From contig OX246744.1 in the NCBI GenBank assembly GCA_945910005.1, forward strand, positions 40,064,774 through 40,128,773: 64,000 bases of DNA, written 5' to 3'. The notes beneath the pieces were generated by a model that made no database searches, was not told the DNA's origin, and was given only the letters and a program-made list of their open reading frames with translations. How positions within the stretch are numbered: the stretch's first letter is position 1; each line of letters opens with the position of its first letter. This document shows positions 1 to 10,739 of the stretch, piece after piece. Origin of the DNA: Isoperla grammatica (taxonomy: Eukaryota; Arthropoda; Insecta; Plecoptera; Perlodidae). The position numbers were made by a program, and so were the translations under genes.

Positions 1-525
1 CCATTTACAATAAATAAGTTAAGATGAATATACCCAGTAATTTTCCGGACCCGGTCCTGGTCCCCGGGTTACCAGGGTAGAAAAGTAACGGATTATTTAA
101 GATGTGGACAAATGACTTGCGTAGTTACGAAACAGTGAGTTATGAAAGCATGGCAGGGTCTTATTAAATTTTCCAGTGGGACCATTTTGAGGATTGGCAG
201 GAGTGTGGAACTCAATACAGGAGTACACTACCTTCCCATATGAATCTTCATTAATGTAATGTTAATGCTAATGTTGTTATAAGTGTTACTCTAATTAATG
301 TAACTGGTGTACCTACCCATAGGAAACACTAGTAGGTGTAGTTACTAAGTAATGTGGTGACAGTGCATTGAGAGTTCATTTAAAGCCCTACTTTTGGTTT
401 GGTAAATGTGCCCTTCAATAAATCAGACAAAAAATTAAAAAAAATCGAGTGCAATTTTTATTGAGAATGGTTGAACCGTTTGGGCAGGAAGGCTGTTTTA
501 AGTTTTTGTGACGTCACTAGTCGTG
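1..525. other. No gene recognised
   Basis: AT-rich non-coding DNA. The short open frame starting near 471 has no recognisable domain and runs into GC-rich repeat sequence, so it is not called. Confidence 0.5.
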
Positions 526-1572
526 ACGTCACAGCGGGGCAAGGCTGGCTCGCCCCGACAACCCCGCAGCCAGCGCCGTCCGACAGTTCGTGTCATGTCA
601 AAGCTCGTCGCATCTTCACTGAGAATAATGTTCGGAAATGTATTTTAATACGTTTAAAGTAATTTACAAACATGGTTGGTTCGTGTGTTGTTTTTCAGTG
701 TACAACAGCAAAGTGCAAAGATCGGGCTTGTATTTTATTTATTTCCAAGCATTGAAAAATATTGAGGCATACCCATAATATTATATAAAAGGTGGTTACG
801 ACTAGTAAAAAGAAAATATTTCCAACCTACTAAAACTGTATGTGTAGTTGGTCTATGCAAGAGAAAGAAAATATATCCGCTAACTACACAAATACCTATT
901 CAAAACTGAAGTATAATGCTGCTTCCCCTTGGGCGGTCTTGGTCCGTATACACGCCGTTTGCTTCCGGGTATACTGATTCATGACGGCGCTCACGACACA
1001 CGAGGAATAACTACCCTCTTGTTTTTACCAAATGACCCTCAAGACTTCATCCAATTCACAAATAATTGTTACGCAAAGTGTCTCCCCATTTTGTTCGAAA
1101 TAATTTTGAGGTATTTCACCGTCTGCACGCACGCGTAACACGAAATCGTCTGCCGAACTGTGTTCAAACTGTCCCAAGTCTAAAATTATTTTTTAGAAAA
1201 TGAATGAATTGTTGTACACTCCCATGTCAATGCTTAGCCTACTACTTTAATTGATTCAGATTCTTGATACTAAATCCGTGTCCATAAGTCACCGTGTTCC
1301 AAACTCTGCCTTCGAATGTTTTGATGATTGATATTTGGGCTTTTGCACTTCGCACTATCGATCACGTTATTCCGACGTCTTTGGTCAATTTCTTCGACTG
1401 TGTATTTTGGTTCGAAACATTAGGGATGAACACATTCTGGACTGACTGACACTTTCTTAAAATAACGTAATAAACGAATAAACCGTACTTTGCCCTCTGA
1501 AAGCGGGTCTCGCAGCTGCGAGGGTTGCATTGAAGGCCGCGTAGACAATTCAAACCTGCCCCGCTGTGACGT
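526..1572. mobile_element. Possible DNA transposon remnant bounded by 16-bp inverted repeats
   Basis: A perfect 16-bp inverted repeat, acgtcacagcggggca, lies at 526-541 and in reverse complement at 1557-1572. It encloses a degenerate THAP-like coding fragment. THAP domains occur in P-element and Kolobok-type transposases as well as in cellular genes. The true outer ends and any target duplication were not found, so the limits are provisional. Confidence 0.35.
672..835 (+). pseudogene. THAP-domain fragment (degenerate)
   Basis: The frame opens MVGSCVVFQC, which has the M-V-x-x-C-x4-C start typical of THAP zinc-binding DNA-binding domains. It continues with a Lys/Cys-rich stretch and is then broken by a stop. 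A second segment at about 786-835 reads KRWLRLVKRKYFQPTK, which resembles the K-W-x-x-A-x-x-R-x-x-F-x-P-T part of the same domain. The Cys and His of the C-terminal half of the fold are not seen. It is probably a transposase relic rather than a working cellular gene. Confidence 0.42.
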
Positions 1573-1742
1573 AGTTTTCGCGCCACAATCGACCTCGCTC
1601 GAAAATAAGTTTTCCCTATGAACCACTGAACCGATTTACAAGATTTTTTCTTTATTCCTTTTTTCTATTGGGTCTTTATCACATAATCATCCATCTCTTC
1701 AAACCGGGATACTGCCTTTAATCCGGCACTGGTGTCATCCTT

Positions 1743-1891
1743 AGGTTGGAATTCATAGTCGGCCCCTACACCTAGGGGCGCCCATTGTTACCAAGGTAAC
1801 AATTGTTTGCATGTTATTTCCCATAAACAAAACAAATCCATAGCAACAATGGGTGCCCCTAGGTGTAGGGGCCGACTATGAATTCCAACCT
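1743..1891. mobile_element. Short palindromic MITE, 149 bp
   Basis: Nearly the whole element is two inverted arms of about 48 bp starting aggttggaattcatag, with one mismatch noticed between arms, around a short AT-rich centre. It has no coding capacity. A target duplication is not clear. Confidence 0.75.
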
Positions 1892-2390
1892 TAGTGTTGT
1901 CGGGAGTGGTGAACGCAATGATTACCGGAAGTTATGCATCTACTTAAAGTAATGTTCACCAAGGAAACAGATAATAAAGGTTGTTATGAAATAATGTGAT
2001 GGAAATCTGACGACAGCTGGCATTATTTCTCAGGTGTTGGCGCGCTGTGTTGCTGAACTAGATTCTACGGCCAGATACCATAATCGTCCCCAAGATCGCG
2101 CAAGTCTCGCGGTTCCACGTAAGTCACAATACAATACGTAACTACCTAACTAATAGGCCTACATTTGTATGTCACCTGCCTTGTCTCTGTGCTTGCCGCA
2201 TAGATTACCCAGCTATTTCTACTTTAGTTATTCATCGAAGGCTTCCCAACGTTATCAACAACAGTCATTGTTGACAATGTCTTGCTGAGCAGAGATAGTT
2301 TGTTTTAGTTCTTTGTTCCTATTAGATAGGTCGGTAATTGTACACAATCAAATGCAATTGGCAAATGTACATAAGCTAGACACTGTCGTC

Positions 2391-3487
2391 CAGGGGTGCC
2401 CAACTTAATTTAAAAGTGGGCCACATAGCATAATTACTAAGGTTGCCCATCGACATCGATTAATCGATCGATGTCGATGCAAATTTCCATCATCGATTTT
2501 TTTTTCATAAATCAAATCGTTTTTTAGACAAAATAATAATAATAAAAACAAAATCTGTACTCCGCTCGTCGACAATGTTACAACACAACATCAACTTACC
2601 AGAAGGTTTTGCGGTTTTGATAGTTTTTCTTTAGTTTTTACATTGTTCAAGGAACTTTTTTTTCCGATGTCGATTATTTCACGTTTGATGTCGATGTCAA
2701 AAAAATTCCGACATCGCGATGTGACATCGATGTTTTGATTTCGATGTCGATGTTGTAATTTAACATCGATGGGCAACCTTAATAATTATTCAATGTTGGC
2801 GAGCCACATCTGCTTATCTATAAATATATATATATATATTATATATATATGTATGTAGGTATACGTATATAGTCTGGTTATTTTATATCTAATTCCCCGT
2901 CAGCAAATGGTGTTCCCCCCGCTGCTAGTAAATGTGCACTGTGCAACACGAAAACTAATGCAGACAGACGCTTGATTCTCATTTACCTTCTTTTTATACA
3001 TACTTTGCTGCGAAACAAGATTTACTTTTTCAATTCAAATTAATCCTTCATTTTATTACACTCGATTTTTTGCTTCGAGTCATGACGCCTTTGCAAGATC
3101 ACAACTAAAAGAGTGAAACATATTTGCGGGGACACATGTATTACCAGTGGCATTTGTTATCTGTGCCAGTAGAGTCCTCGCCAATTAGTAAGTCGGATGT
3201 CGCCACAGAAAACAATAATGCCCTCCCCCACCCCCCCGCCACTCCTCGGCATCCAAGAAACTAGGCTTGAACGAGAACAAAACTAAAAGTAGAAACAAAA
3301 GAACCATGACAATTTTTGCTGCAAAGTCTAAAATATAGTTATACACATATCCACCAAATAAATTTCAAAACAATGTAATTCAAATAAAATTGAGTTTTCT
3401 TTGTTGGTTTACTTGTGAGACTAGAATGTAAATGGGAGGTTTGGGCCAGATGAAAGGGCTTGGCGGGCCGTATGTTGGGCACCCCTG
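2391..3487. mobile_element. hAT-like non-autonomous element, copy 1
   Basis: The element starts caggggtgcccaac and ends gttgggcacccctg, a hAT-type terminus. It is the reverse orientation of a related copy at 39132-39873, sharing both ends and internal sequence, for example the stretch before 3487 that resembles sequence just after 39132. The flanks show only an imperfect 8-bp match. It contains a nested element at 2438-2781 and TA repeats at 2825-2850. No transposase is encoded. Confidence 0.8.
2438..2781. mobile_element. Nested TIR element (344 bp) rich in ATCGATG
   Basis: The ends are taaggttgcccatcga and its reverse complement. The interior is full of ATCGATGTCGATG palindromes. It sits inside the hAT-like copy: the same site in copy 2 (near 39830) is uninterrupted, and here it is flanked by ataatta on both sides (8 bp with one mismatch). 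The reading frames inside are not genes. Confidence 0.8.
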
Positions 3488-3576
3488 CAGTGTAGTCTCT
3501 TGTCCTAGATATTAAATTATTATGAATGTTAGCAGTACATTTGGAGTAAAAGCGATCGGTAGTTTTAAACACGAAA

Positions 3577-3689
3577 GTCCGGCCCGTGTGGAGTAGTCCG
3601 GTCCACGCGGAGTATCCGGTCAACATAGAATAGTCCGACCCGCATAGAGTAGTCCGGCCCCCGCAGAGTTGCGGCCCGTGCAGAGTAGT
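3577..3689. repeat. 19-bp tandem repeat, about 6 units
   Basis: Units resemble gtccggcccgcatagagta and vary mainly in the middle. The array begins 90 bp beyond the end of the hAT-like element. Confidence 0.7.
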
Positions 3690-4096
3690 AGCGTAGCGTA
3701 GATTAGAGTAGTCGCAACTACGGGCTGGTCATTCAAAGGTCACCAATTGTGAAACCTTAGTGGCAACAACAAAAAGTTATTTGACCCAAAGCCCAAAATA
3801 TTTTCCTTCTGTGAGGTGCAAATACTGAATACTTATTTGGACCTTTCGTATCTGGTGTGTAATATGATGCAGGCTAATAAAATCGGTTTCGGCAATGCAC
3901 ACGGATTATGACCTTCCAGTTCAAGCTCACCTACCTTGCAGAACACCCACTTTCGGTACGTTTAAGTTGTGTTACAATGGTTTTGAGTAGTCCCAAGAGA
4001 AAATCAAAATTTTTCATCCTTTGGAGCAGCGCATTTCAAACTTAAAAGCCCTGACCCAGGTCCCTTCCACCGCCCCACCCCTTTCCTTGCATTCAT
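3690..4096. other. No gene recognised
   Basis: Unique-looking sequence with no open frame or repeat that can be supported. Confidence 0.4.
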
Positions 4097-4175
4097 CATT
4101 CCCAGGTCCCCCTTTTCCTTTCATTAAAGACCTGGGCTAAACAATTAATGAAAGGAAAAGGGAGACCTGGGAATG
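4097..4175. repeat. Hairpin with 30-bp arms
   Basis: The arm starting cattcccaggtcccc at 4097-4126 is repeated inverted at 4146-4175 with one or two mismatches and a 19-bp loop. It is probably the core of a MITE. Confidence 0.65.
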
Positions 4176-4187
4176 GGGAACAATTAA

Positions 4188-4250
4188 TGGTCTCGATTAT
4201 CCTCATTGCAAAAATATGAGACATAAAACCCCAAATATCATCTAAACAAT
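4188..4250 (-). repeat. Dispersed ggggcttaacgtctcat repeat, diverged copy
   Basis: This is a minus-strand relative of a roughly 65-bp sequence also found at 13606-13670, 50437-50501 and 56820-56890. All share a core like ttaacgtctcatatttatgc and gctaatcga. It resembles a SINE-type core, although no promoter is present. Confidence 0.5.
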
Positions 4251-4561
4251 TAACGTGATTTTTTATATGTTGGTTTATAAGGGTATCAATGGCAACTCTT
4301 GAAATTTCTCAGGAAAATATAGACGCACCAAGTTATATGCACTCGCACTGGCGGCAGTTGGTACTTGTGTGTAGAAAGGAACCAAGGAGTCAGAGACCCC
4401 CAATAAACTTGCCGCAGGCTGAAAGACAATAGAAAAATAGGGCCAGTTCTGTAATATAGGCTAGGCTAGAGTAAAAACAATTAAAATATCATGAAAAATC
4501 ATTATAAAAAATTATCTCCAAGTGGTGCTCATACTTGACTTTTCGGGTTACCGCTCTTAAT

Positions 4562-4870
4562 TAAACCCAACAAAATTACTTTAAACTTAAATAAAACAGT
4601 TGCAGTCACGTTTTGTCTACGGAACGAACACTTCAAACCCAACATTCCGATAGAAATCTCACAAGAAGCCGAAGTCCTGGGAGTATGGATCGACTACAGG
4701 ATGAAATGGAACACACAAATTGATCATGTCTGTAAAAAGTTAAGCTCAGCCTGCTACAACCTGAAATCTATCGCCCGAGATTGCAACACGGATAGGTACA
4801 TTACGAACAGTGTAGTAGCAATATACTTGGTTTACATCCCGTCGTGCAACAAGGTTATCGAGACAACGTT
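4562..4870 (+). pseudogene. Non-LTR retrotransposon reverse transcriptase fragment
   Basis: An open frame running through 4701 reads LNKTVAVTFCLRNEH, then EAEVLGVWIDYRMKW and HVCKKLSSACYNL. This is the C-terminal (thumb-side) part of the reverse transcriptase of Jockey/CR1-like LINEs, where LGV-x-ID, W-x-x-H-I-x-x-V-C-K-K-L and Y-x-L are typical. The catalytic palm with the DD motif is absent, and the frame ends about 40 residues after the recognised part. It is a short dead fragment. Confidence 0.7.
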
Positions 4871-5008
4871 CATAAATATACTGCATTATTATTCATATTA
4901 AAACCATTGTTGAAAGTAAAAGCAAATAATAGATTTATTATTGTCTTAGCTATAGGCCCTACAGGATGGAGGATAATAATTATGTAACTTTATAAGTGGT
5001 CACAGAAC

Positions 5009-6301
5009 AGATACGTAACGAGGGTATCGAGATGTGTTGCTATTATTATAAATAACCTTGTGCGCGCAAGCGGACATATTTAAGAGTGATGCACGTTGGT
5101 CCCACGTGATGAGTGAAGCGAGGGCTATTCTGACGTCGCTGACGAGACATATGAGGTGAAAACACAATACAGATACGTAACGAGGATATCGAGATGTGTT
5201 GCTATTATTATAAATAACCTTGTGCGCGCAAGCGGACATATTTAAGAGTGATGCACGTTGGTCCCACGTGATGAGTGAAGCGAGGGCTATTCTGACGTCG
5301 CTGACGAGACATATGAGGTGAAAACACAATACAGATACGTAACGAGGATATCGAGATGTGTTGCTATTATTATAAATAACCTTGTGCGCGCAAGCGGACA
5401 TATTTAAGAGTGATGCGCGTTGGCCCCACGTGATGAGTGAAGCGAGGGCTATTCTGACGTCGCTGACGAGACATATGACGTGAAAACACAATACAGATAC
5501 GCAACCATGGTATCGAGATGTGTTGCTATTATTATAAATGAACTTGTGCGCGCAAGCGGACATAGGTAAGAGTGATGCACGTTGGTCCCACGTGATGAGT
5601 GAAGCGAGGGCTATTCTGACGTCGCTGACGAGACATATGACGTGAAAACACAATACAGATACGTAACGAGGGTATCGAGATGTGTTGCTATTATTATAAT
5701 GAACTTGTGCGTGCAAGCGGACATATGTAATGAGTGATGCACGCTGGTCCCACGTGATGAGTGAAGCGAGGGCTATTCTGACGTCGCTGACGAGACATAT
5801 GACGTGAAAACACAATACAGATACGCAACGAGGGTATCGAGATGTATTTCTACTATTATAAATGAACTTGTGCGCGCAAGCGGACATATGTAAGAGTGAT
5901 GCATGCTGGTCCCACGTGATGAGTGAAGCGAGGGCTATTCTGACGTCGCTGACGAGACATATGACGTGAAAACACAATACAGATACGTAACGAGGATATC
6001 GAGATGTGTTGCTATTATTATAAATAACCTTGTGCGCGCAAGCGGACATATTTAAGAGTGATGCGCGTTGGCCCCACGTGATGAGTGAAGCGAGGGCTAT
6101 TCTGACGTCGCTGACGAGACATATGACGTGAAAACACAATACAGATACGCAACGAGGGTATCGAGATGTATTTCTACTATTATAAATAAACTTGTGCATG
6201 CAAGCGGACATAGGTAAGAGTGATGCACGTTGGCCCCACGTGATGAGTGATGCGAGGGCTATTCTTACGTTGCTGACGAGACATATGACGTGAAAAGTCA
6301 A
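5009..6301. repeat. 162-bp satellite, 8 tandem copies
   Basis: The phrase agatacg recurs at 5009, 5171, 5333, 5495, 5657, 5819, 5981 and 6143, an exact 162-bp spacing. Because 162 is divisible by three, a minus-strand frame stays open for 433 codons as eight 54-residue units. One copy (5657-5818) carries compensating single-base indels that change about a dozen residues. No domain is recognised. It is best treated as satellite DNA. Confidence 0.9.
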
Positions 6302-6409
6302 TATAGTAAAGTGCCAGAGATTTTGTTCAAATTCGACACATGGGTTTTGCTTGAGTACGGATTGTAAATTAAAAAAAGGGGGGCTCTAACCCAAGTAAAG
6401 TCAAAATTG

Positions 6410-6650
6410 TGAACATTTTTGTTTTTCACTACAGCTATCTGAACTGTAAATTTGACGATGAACACGCTCACATTATCGCATTTGGGCTTGATGCCCCTCT
6501 TAACCCTTTTTGGGGGGGGGGGTTATTTCTTGACGGATCAAGCCCAAATGTGGTGTGCTTGTCGACTGCACATGAACTGTCTCTTTCCGTGATCTAAATC
6601 TACAACATTCCTCATCACTTGTGTACAGCGAGGCTTATCTTAATGATTAC
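6410..6650. repeat. Dispersed repeat, uninterrupted copy
   Basis: This stretch, including aacacgctcacattatcg and gtacagcgaggct, recurs at 6740-6810 plus 7953-8190, where the second copy is split by the foldback element. It contains a G-run and no coding sequence. Confidence 0.6.
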
Positions 6651-6739
6651 AAAATATACAAAATATACCATTGTTTGTTAAATTTTGTTGGAACTCAGGA
6701 CGTAAGTTAATCAGTGATACAACTCGAGTAAAAAGAGGC

Positions 6740-8190
6740 CTCCACATCGGGTAAAGTCAAGATTGTCGAACATTTTGTTTTTTCCACTATGCCTATTTGA
6801 ACTGTAAATTGACCAGTTTCATCAACAGCGCTGCGGCGAGTTTTGGAAGCTCGCATATGACATAGATAACATTGAAAGCATAGGCAAAAACCCACTTATC
6901 TCGCTCTAGCTACGAAAATAATTTTTTTAGCGGGAGACTTACTTGAAGTCGTTTATAGAAACTACAATTCTACGTATTTCGAAAGTATTACGAAAAATCT
7001 ACATGCAGCGATGAGGGAATTTTTGATCCTAAATGATCTTTTTGCGTGTGGCTGCTGCGGGAATCTCGCCTCTAAGGCGTGACCTTCTGTCGTATGAGCA
7101 GGCTGGGCCGTCGCTGGTGTGCATAAGGTCAACTAGCGAGATTTGAGTGAGATCCACATTCCAAACGAACAAGCCGCGCCAAGAAACCGTTGTACAACTA
7201 GCAAATATGAAAATAGAACCTATCAACACGCTCATTGGATCTGATAGATCGGCGAATGGTGTACATCACCAAGCAAGTGTATTTTTTTCTTACGGTTGAT
7301 TTCTTAATATGAGAAACTGGTAATATAGCACTGAATTTAACATTCTGTCTCGATATGTTTATCCCTTATATGTATAATTCATTTTTTAACAAGTACTGTA
7401 TACATATCAGACGTTTGTGAGAAGTTTAAAAATAATAAACAATTCCACTTCATTTGTATATGATTTACAAATGCCGAACCTAATATTGCACATTCAAGTC
7501 AACTTGACGCGCCGATCTGTCACATCCAATGAGCGTGTTGATAGGTTCTATTTTCATATTTCCAACTTGTACTACGGTTTCTTCGCGCGGCTTGTTCGTT
7601 TGAAATGTGGATCTCACTCAAATCTCGCTAGTCGACCTTATGCGCATCAGCGACGGCCCAGCCTGCTCATACGACAGAAGGTCACGCCTTAGAGGCGAGA
7701 TTCCCGCAGCAGCCACACGCAAGAAGATAATTTACGATCAAAAATTCCCTTATCGCTGCATGTAGATTTTCCGTAATACTTTCGAAATACGTAGAATTGG
7801 TGTTTCTATAAAAGACTTCAAATAAGTCTCCCGCTAAAAAATTATTTTCGTAGCTAGAGCGAGATAAGTGGGTTTTCGCCTATGCCTTCAATGTTATCTA
7901 TGTCATATGCGAGCTTCCAAAACTCGCCGCAGCGCTGTTGATGAAACTGGTCAATTTGACGCTAAACACGCTCACACTATCGTATAGGGGCTAAGTGCTC
8001 CCTCCCCCCTGTACCCCGGCTTTGTGGTTAATGGGGGGAGGGGGGAGGTCGTGCATTTATTTTTAACGGATCAGCCGAAATTCAGTGTGCCTGCCGACAT
8101 GCATGTGTGCTATCTACTTCCGTGAACTAAATTTACAAATTCCACACTGTTTGCGTACAGCGAGGCTAATCATGAAGGATTAACAATTTA
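6740..8190. repeat. Second copy of the dispersed repeat, split by a foldback element
   Basis: The left part (6740-6810) and right part (7953-8190) together match the uninterrupted copy at 6410-6650. The break falls inside the sequence gtaaatttgacg of the intact copy. Confidence 0.6.
6811..7952. mobile_element. Foldback element with about 444-bp inverted arms
   Basis: The arms 6811-7254 and 7510-7952 are near-identical inverted copies around a 255-bp spacer. The ends are gaccagtttcatcaacag and its complement. It interrupts a dispersed repeat whose intact copy shows the empty site, and the flanking aatt (6807-6810 and 7953-7956) is a likely 4-bp target duplication. No transposase is encoded, and the short frames in the arms are mirror shadows. 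Confidence 0.82.
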
Positions 8191-8454
8191 TCCAAAATGG
8201 GATGTTAACGTTAAAATAATCGAGCGAGAAAACGCAAAATCGTTGCTATAATTTATGGAGATCATTATTTTTAAAACATAATTTAAACCATGATATGCCA
8301 AGAGCGTATTCGAGGAAGGTAGATCTCGTTATCATTTGATGCGTAAGAATAAATCTGATGCAACGAAATTATGTTCAGATTTACAGATACCATGTCCACG
8401 TTATGTAATACAGTATAGTATTGTTAGTCGAATTCGTGTAATTGTGTTATATGT
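8191..8454. other. No gene recognised
   Basis: AT-rich DNA with no supported feature. Confidence 0.4.
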
Positions 8455-8927
8455 GTCGACGAGATTTGTAATAATGTCATTAGGTTGGCCTGGGGGTGGG
8501 GGTGGGGGGGGGTGAATGAATCCGTTGTCTCTGTTGCCAGTGTACGAGCGTGCTTGCATAGATAAGCTCGCGTTATAATGACGTGGCCTAGTGATTATTG
8601 CGAAGACTGTTGATAATCATGGCTTTAGTATTTAGAATGAGCTTTTGAAACCGTTTGATTCTGCACAACTGGGCCATTTGTGGACCCAATTTGACGAATA
8701 TTGGACAGGCAGAGACCGCGTAAAGAAGGGAAGAAACCAAGGGCGATACAACCATGTTAACCAGCACAACTAGGCCGCATGTGGACCGATTTTGACTAAT
8801 TTTGGACCGGCAGACAACATAAAAACTCGCGCAGTGTTGCGTAGTGGCCAAGGCCGTGGGGCGGTCTTGTATATATACCCCCCCGCCCCCGGGCCCTCTT
8901 TATGACATTATTACAAATCTCGTCGAC
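8455..8927. mobile_element. TIR element, 473 bp
   Basis: A perfect 26-bp inverted repeat (gtcgacgagatttgtaat and on) lies at 8455-8480 and 8902-8927. Just inside are a G-run and a C-run. Two diverged 70-bp direct repeats with cacaactgggcc and cacaactaggcc lie at about 8655-8725 and 8765-8825. Non-coding. Confidence 0.75.
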
Positions 8928-9127
8928 ATATACATAAGGGAAGGGTAAGTCAGTGAGGCACTGCCTTTAGTAAATTATTTGCGGCAACAAGCCCCAGAGA
9001 ATTGCAATATGTACACATATGTCCGCGAAAACTTAGAAATAAATATATATATATATATGGGAGGTATGAAAACATTTGTACTAACAAAATATAAAAATAA
9101 AACATATATATATATATATGTTAAAAC

Positions 9128-9332
9128 CACACACAATTATAAAACGAAACCAAGGTCACTTACTTTTAAAAACCGGTGAATTTTCGGAGTAATCCGTTCC
9201 TACTCCTTCCTCAGACCGAGGCCAAACCGAGGCTGAGGAAGGAGTAGGAACGGATTACTCCGAAAATTCACCGGTTTTTTAAAAGTAAGTGACCTTGGTT
9301 TCATTTTATAATTGTGTGTGTGGTTTTAACAT
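9128..9332. repeat. Inverted copies of a Penelope-like element terminus
   Basis: A palindrome with arms of about 100 bp is centred near 9231. Each arm contains the same sequence as the 3' end of the adjacent Penelope-like element (9400-9500). Tail-to-tail and partial terminal copies are typical of Penelope-like insertions. The adjoining AT microsatellites at 9101-9119 and 9364-9395 look like element tails. Confidence 0.75.
9174..9218 (-). ncRNA. Candidate hammerhead ribozyme (truncated inverted PLE terminus)
   Basis: Read on the minus strand, this 45-nt motif has stem I CGGT/ACCG, the core CTGAGGA plus one extra A, stem II GGAGTA/TACTCC, then GAAA and the cleavage-side ATTC directly before ACCG. 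It matches the copy at 9450-9494 except for a loop base. Activity is inferred, not shown. Confidence 0.55.
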
Positions 9333-9449
9333 TATTCCGGGTCAATAAGTTTCTGCGTGTGATACATATATATATATATATATTATATATATATTAAAAC
9401 CACACACACAATTATAAAACGAAAACCAAGGTCACTTACTTTTAAAAAC

Positions 9450-9494
9450 CGGTGAATTTTCGGAGTAATCCATTCCTACTCCTTCCTCAGACCG
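9450..9494 (-). ncRNA. Candidate hammerhead ribozyme at the 3' end of the Penelope-like element
   Basis: On the minus strand, which is the sense strand of the retroelement, the order is CGGT, CTGAGGA, an extra A, GGAGTA, a 9-nt loop, TACTCC, GAAA, ATTC, ACCG. This supplies every conserved hammerhead position: CUGANGA, GAAA and a UH cleavage step. Stem I has four pairs, stem II six, and stem III is minimal (one A-U pair). Penelope-like elements are known to carry hammerheads with very short stem III. An extra A after CUGANGA also occurs in one viroid hammerhead. Cleavage would fall after the C of ATTC. Confidence 0.6.
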
Positions 9495-10507
9495 AGGCCA
9501 ACTGCGCCGAGGTTCCTTGTGCCCCTGGTGACGGGTAGTTTACACTGTTCGCAACTGCAGCGCCGCCTGTTGTTGCTGACTGCAACGAGACTCCCTGTTG
9601 CGTACCACGACGCTTCCTGGTGGCCATTTCATCTTCTAATACCGGATCCCATACTGGGGGCCAAGTATAGCTGGCTTGGCTGATAGAGTTGCCATAGTAA
9701 CGTATTGCCGCGGATTCCTTTATTTTTCTTTTAAACACGTCCTGCTCCTTCATTATGGCCACCGCATTCTCCCAGTCGATGTTGTGACCCTGAGTCCTGC
9801 TGTGTTTAGCCAGTAACGAAAAACTGATTCTTTTTTACGCAATTCTTGTGTTCGCTGACCCGTATATGTAGAGGGCGGCCAGTTTCGCCTATGTACGTCA
9901 TAGGGCAGTCTTTGCACGGCACCGAATAAACAACATTCTTAGAGGCTTGAACCGAATCCACTGGCTTAGTGTGTGACACGCGAGAACGGAGTGTGTTAGA
10001 TGATTTAAAAACAGTTCTAATCCTGAATTTATTTAAAGTCGATCCATTGAGTGTACCTCCAGACTCAAAAGAGTACTTATAAATTAGCTACTACCTATGA
10101 AATAGTGACTGCCTGATACTTTTTATGTCCGCCAAAATGTAATCTGTTGTTCTTTTGATTTAAATATATATACTGGTTTATTTTTGAATGATATATTGTA
10201 GTAATAAATAGTTATTAACATGGCATATTCGTTTAGTTGCTAACTTGACAAACCTTGGAAAACGAAACTTCTCCTCAACACAACGCTTGTATCGGTACAT
10301 TTAAACGGGGCTTTCGCCTACATTTCAGGCAAAAACTGTTTTAATATATATTTGGGGAAAAGTATTAAAGTAAACCGTTGATTTTGTAACACAAAACGTA
10401 AGTTAAAATAATGTAACGATTAATATTGACAGTTGGTCAATCTGTAAATCTAGCTGAGGAAACGACGGCAACACCGCACCGGACGGCAACAACAAGACGA
10501 CGTAAAC

Positions 10508-10712
10508 ATGGCCGACAGGACTAGTAGGCATGATGTGCGATGTCGTGGCAAGTTTATTAAGAAATCTGAACTATCTAGAAGGGCTACCGTGTCCGATGTA
10601 ACTAAAAACGTACCAGGATCGATGCTGTTTCGTCATGTAATGGTACCAGTGGGCGGAGAATAGTGGACGTTCAAGTTTTAGCTGAAATGTTGTGGTGCTT
10701 CCAATGCAATTG
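10508..10712 (+). pseudogene. First-exon fragment of a Mutator-like transposase
   Basis: An ATG at 10508 begins MADRTSRHDVRCRGKF. The frame shifts by one base near 10660 and then reads GRRIVDVQVLAEMLWC before a consensus donor gtaagt at 10713. The GRRIV-x-x-x-x-L motif corresponds to GRRVVNISHLLKEL in the larger transposase gene at 49464-49893, where it opens the Mutator-like domain. No downstream exons are present before the element ends. One frameshift makes it a pseudogene. Confidence 0.6.
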
Positions 10713-10739
10713 GTAAGTGTCAAACTTTATTACGATTAA

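Noticed and set aside
3339..3626. Similar peptides encoded by the two hAT-like copies (3339-3626 minus and 39068-39391 plus)
   Set aside because: The similarity comes from the shared transposon DNA; the frames extend through the terminal repeats and have no domain.
5000..6301. 433-residue minus-strand reading frame
   Set aside because: It is a 162-bp satellite read in a frame that stays open because the unit is a multiple of three. No start context, domain or codon-level constraint is visible.
8588..8851. Minus-strand frame of 87 residues
   Set aside because: It lies inside a TIR element over two diverged direct repeats and shows no recognisable protein feature.
9229..9275. Third hammerhead-like core on the plus strand
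   Set aside because: It has CTGAGGA, GGAGTA/TACTCC and GAAA, but the bases before the core do not pair with ACCG after the cleavage site, so stem I is missing.
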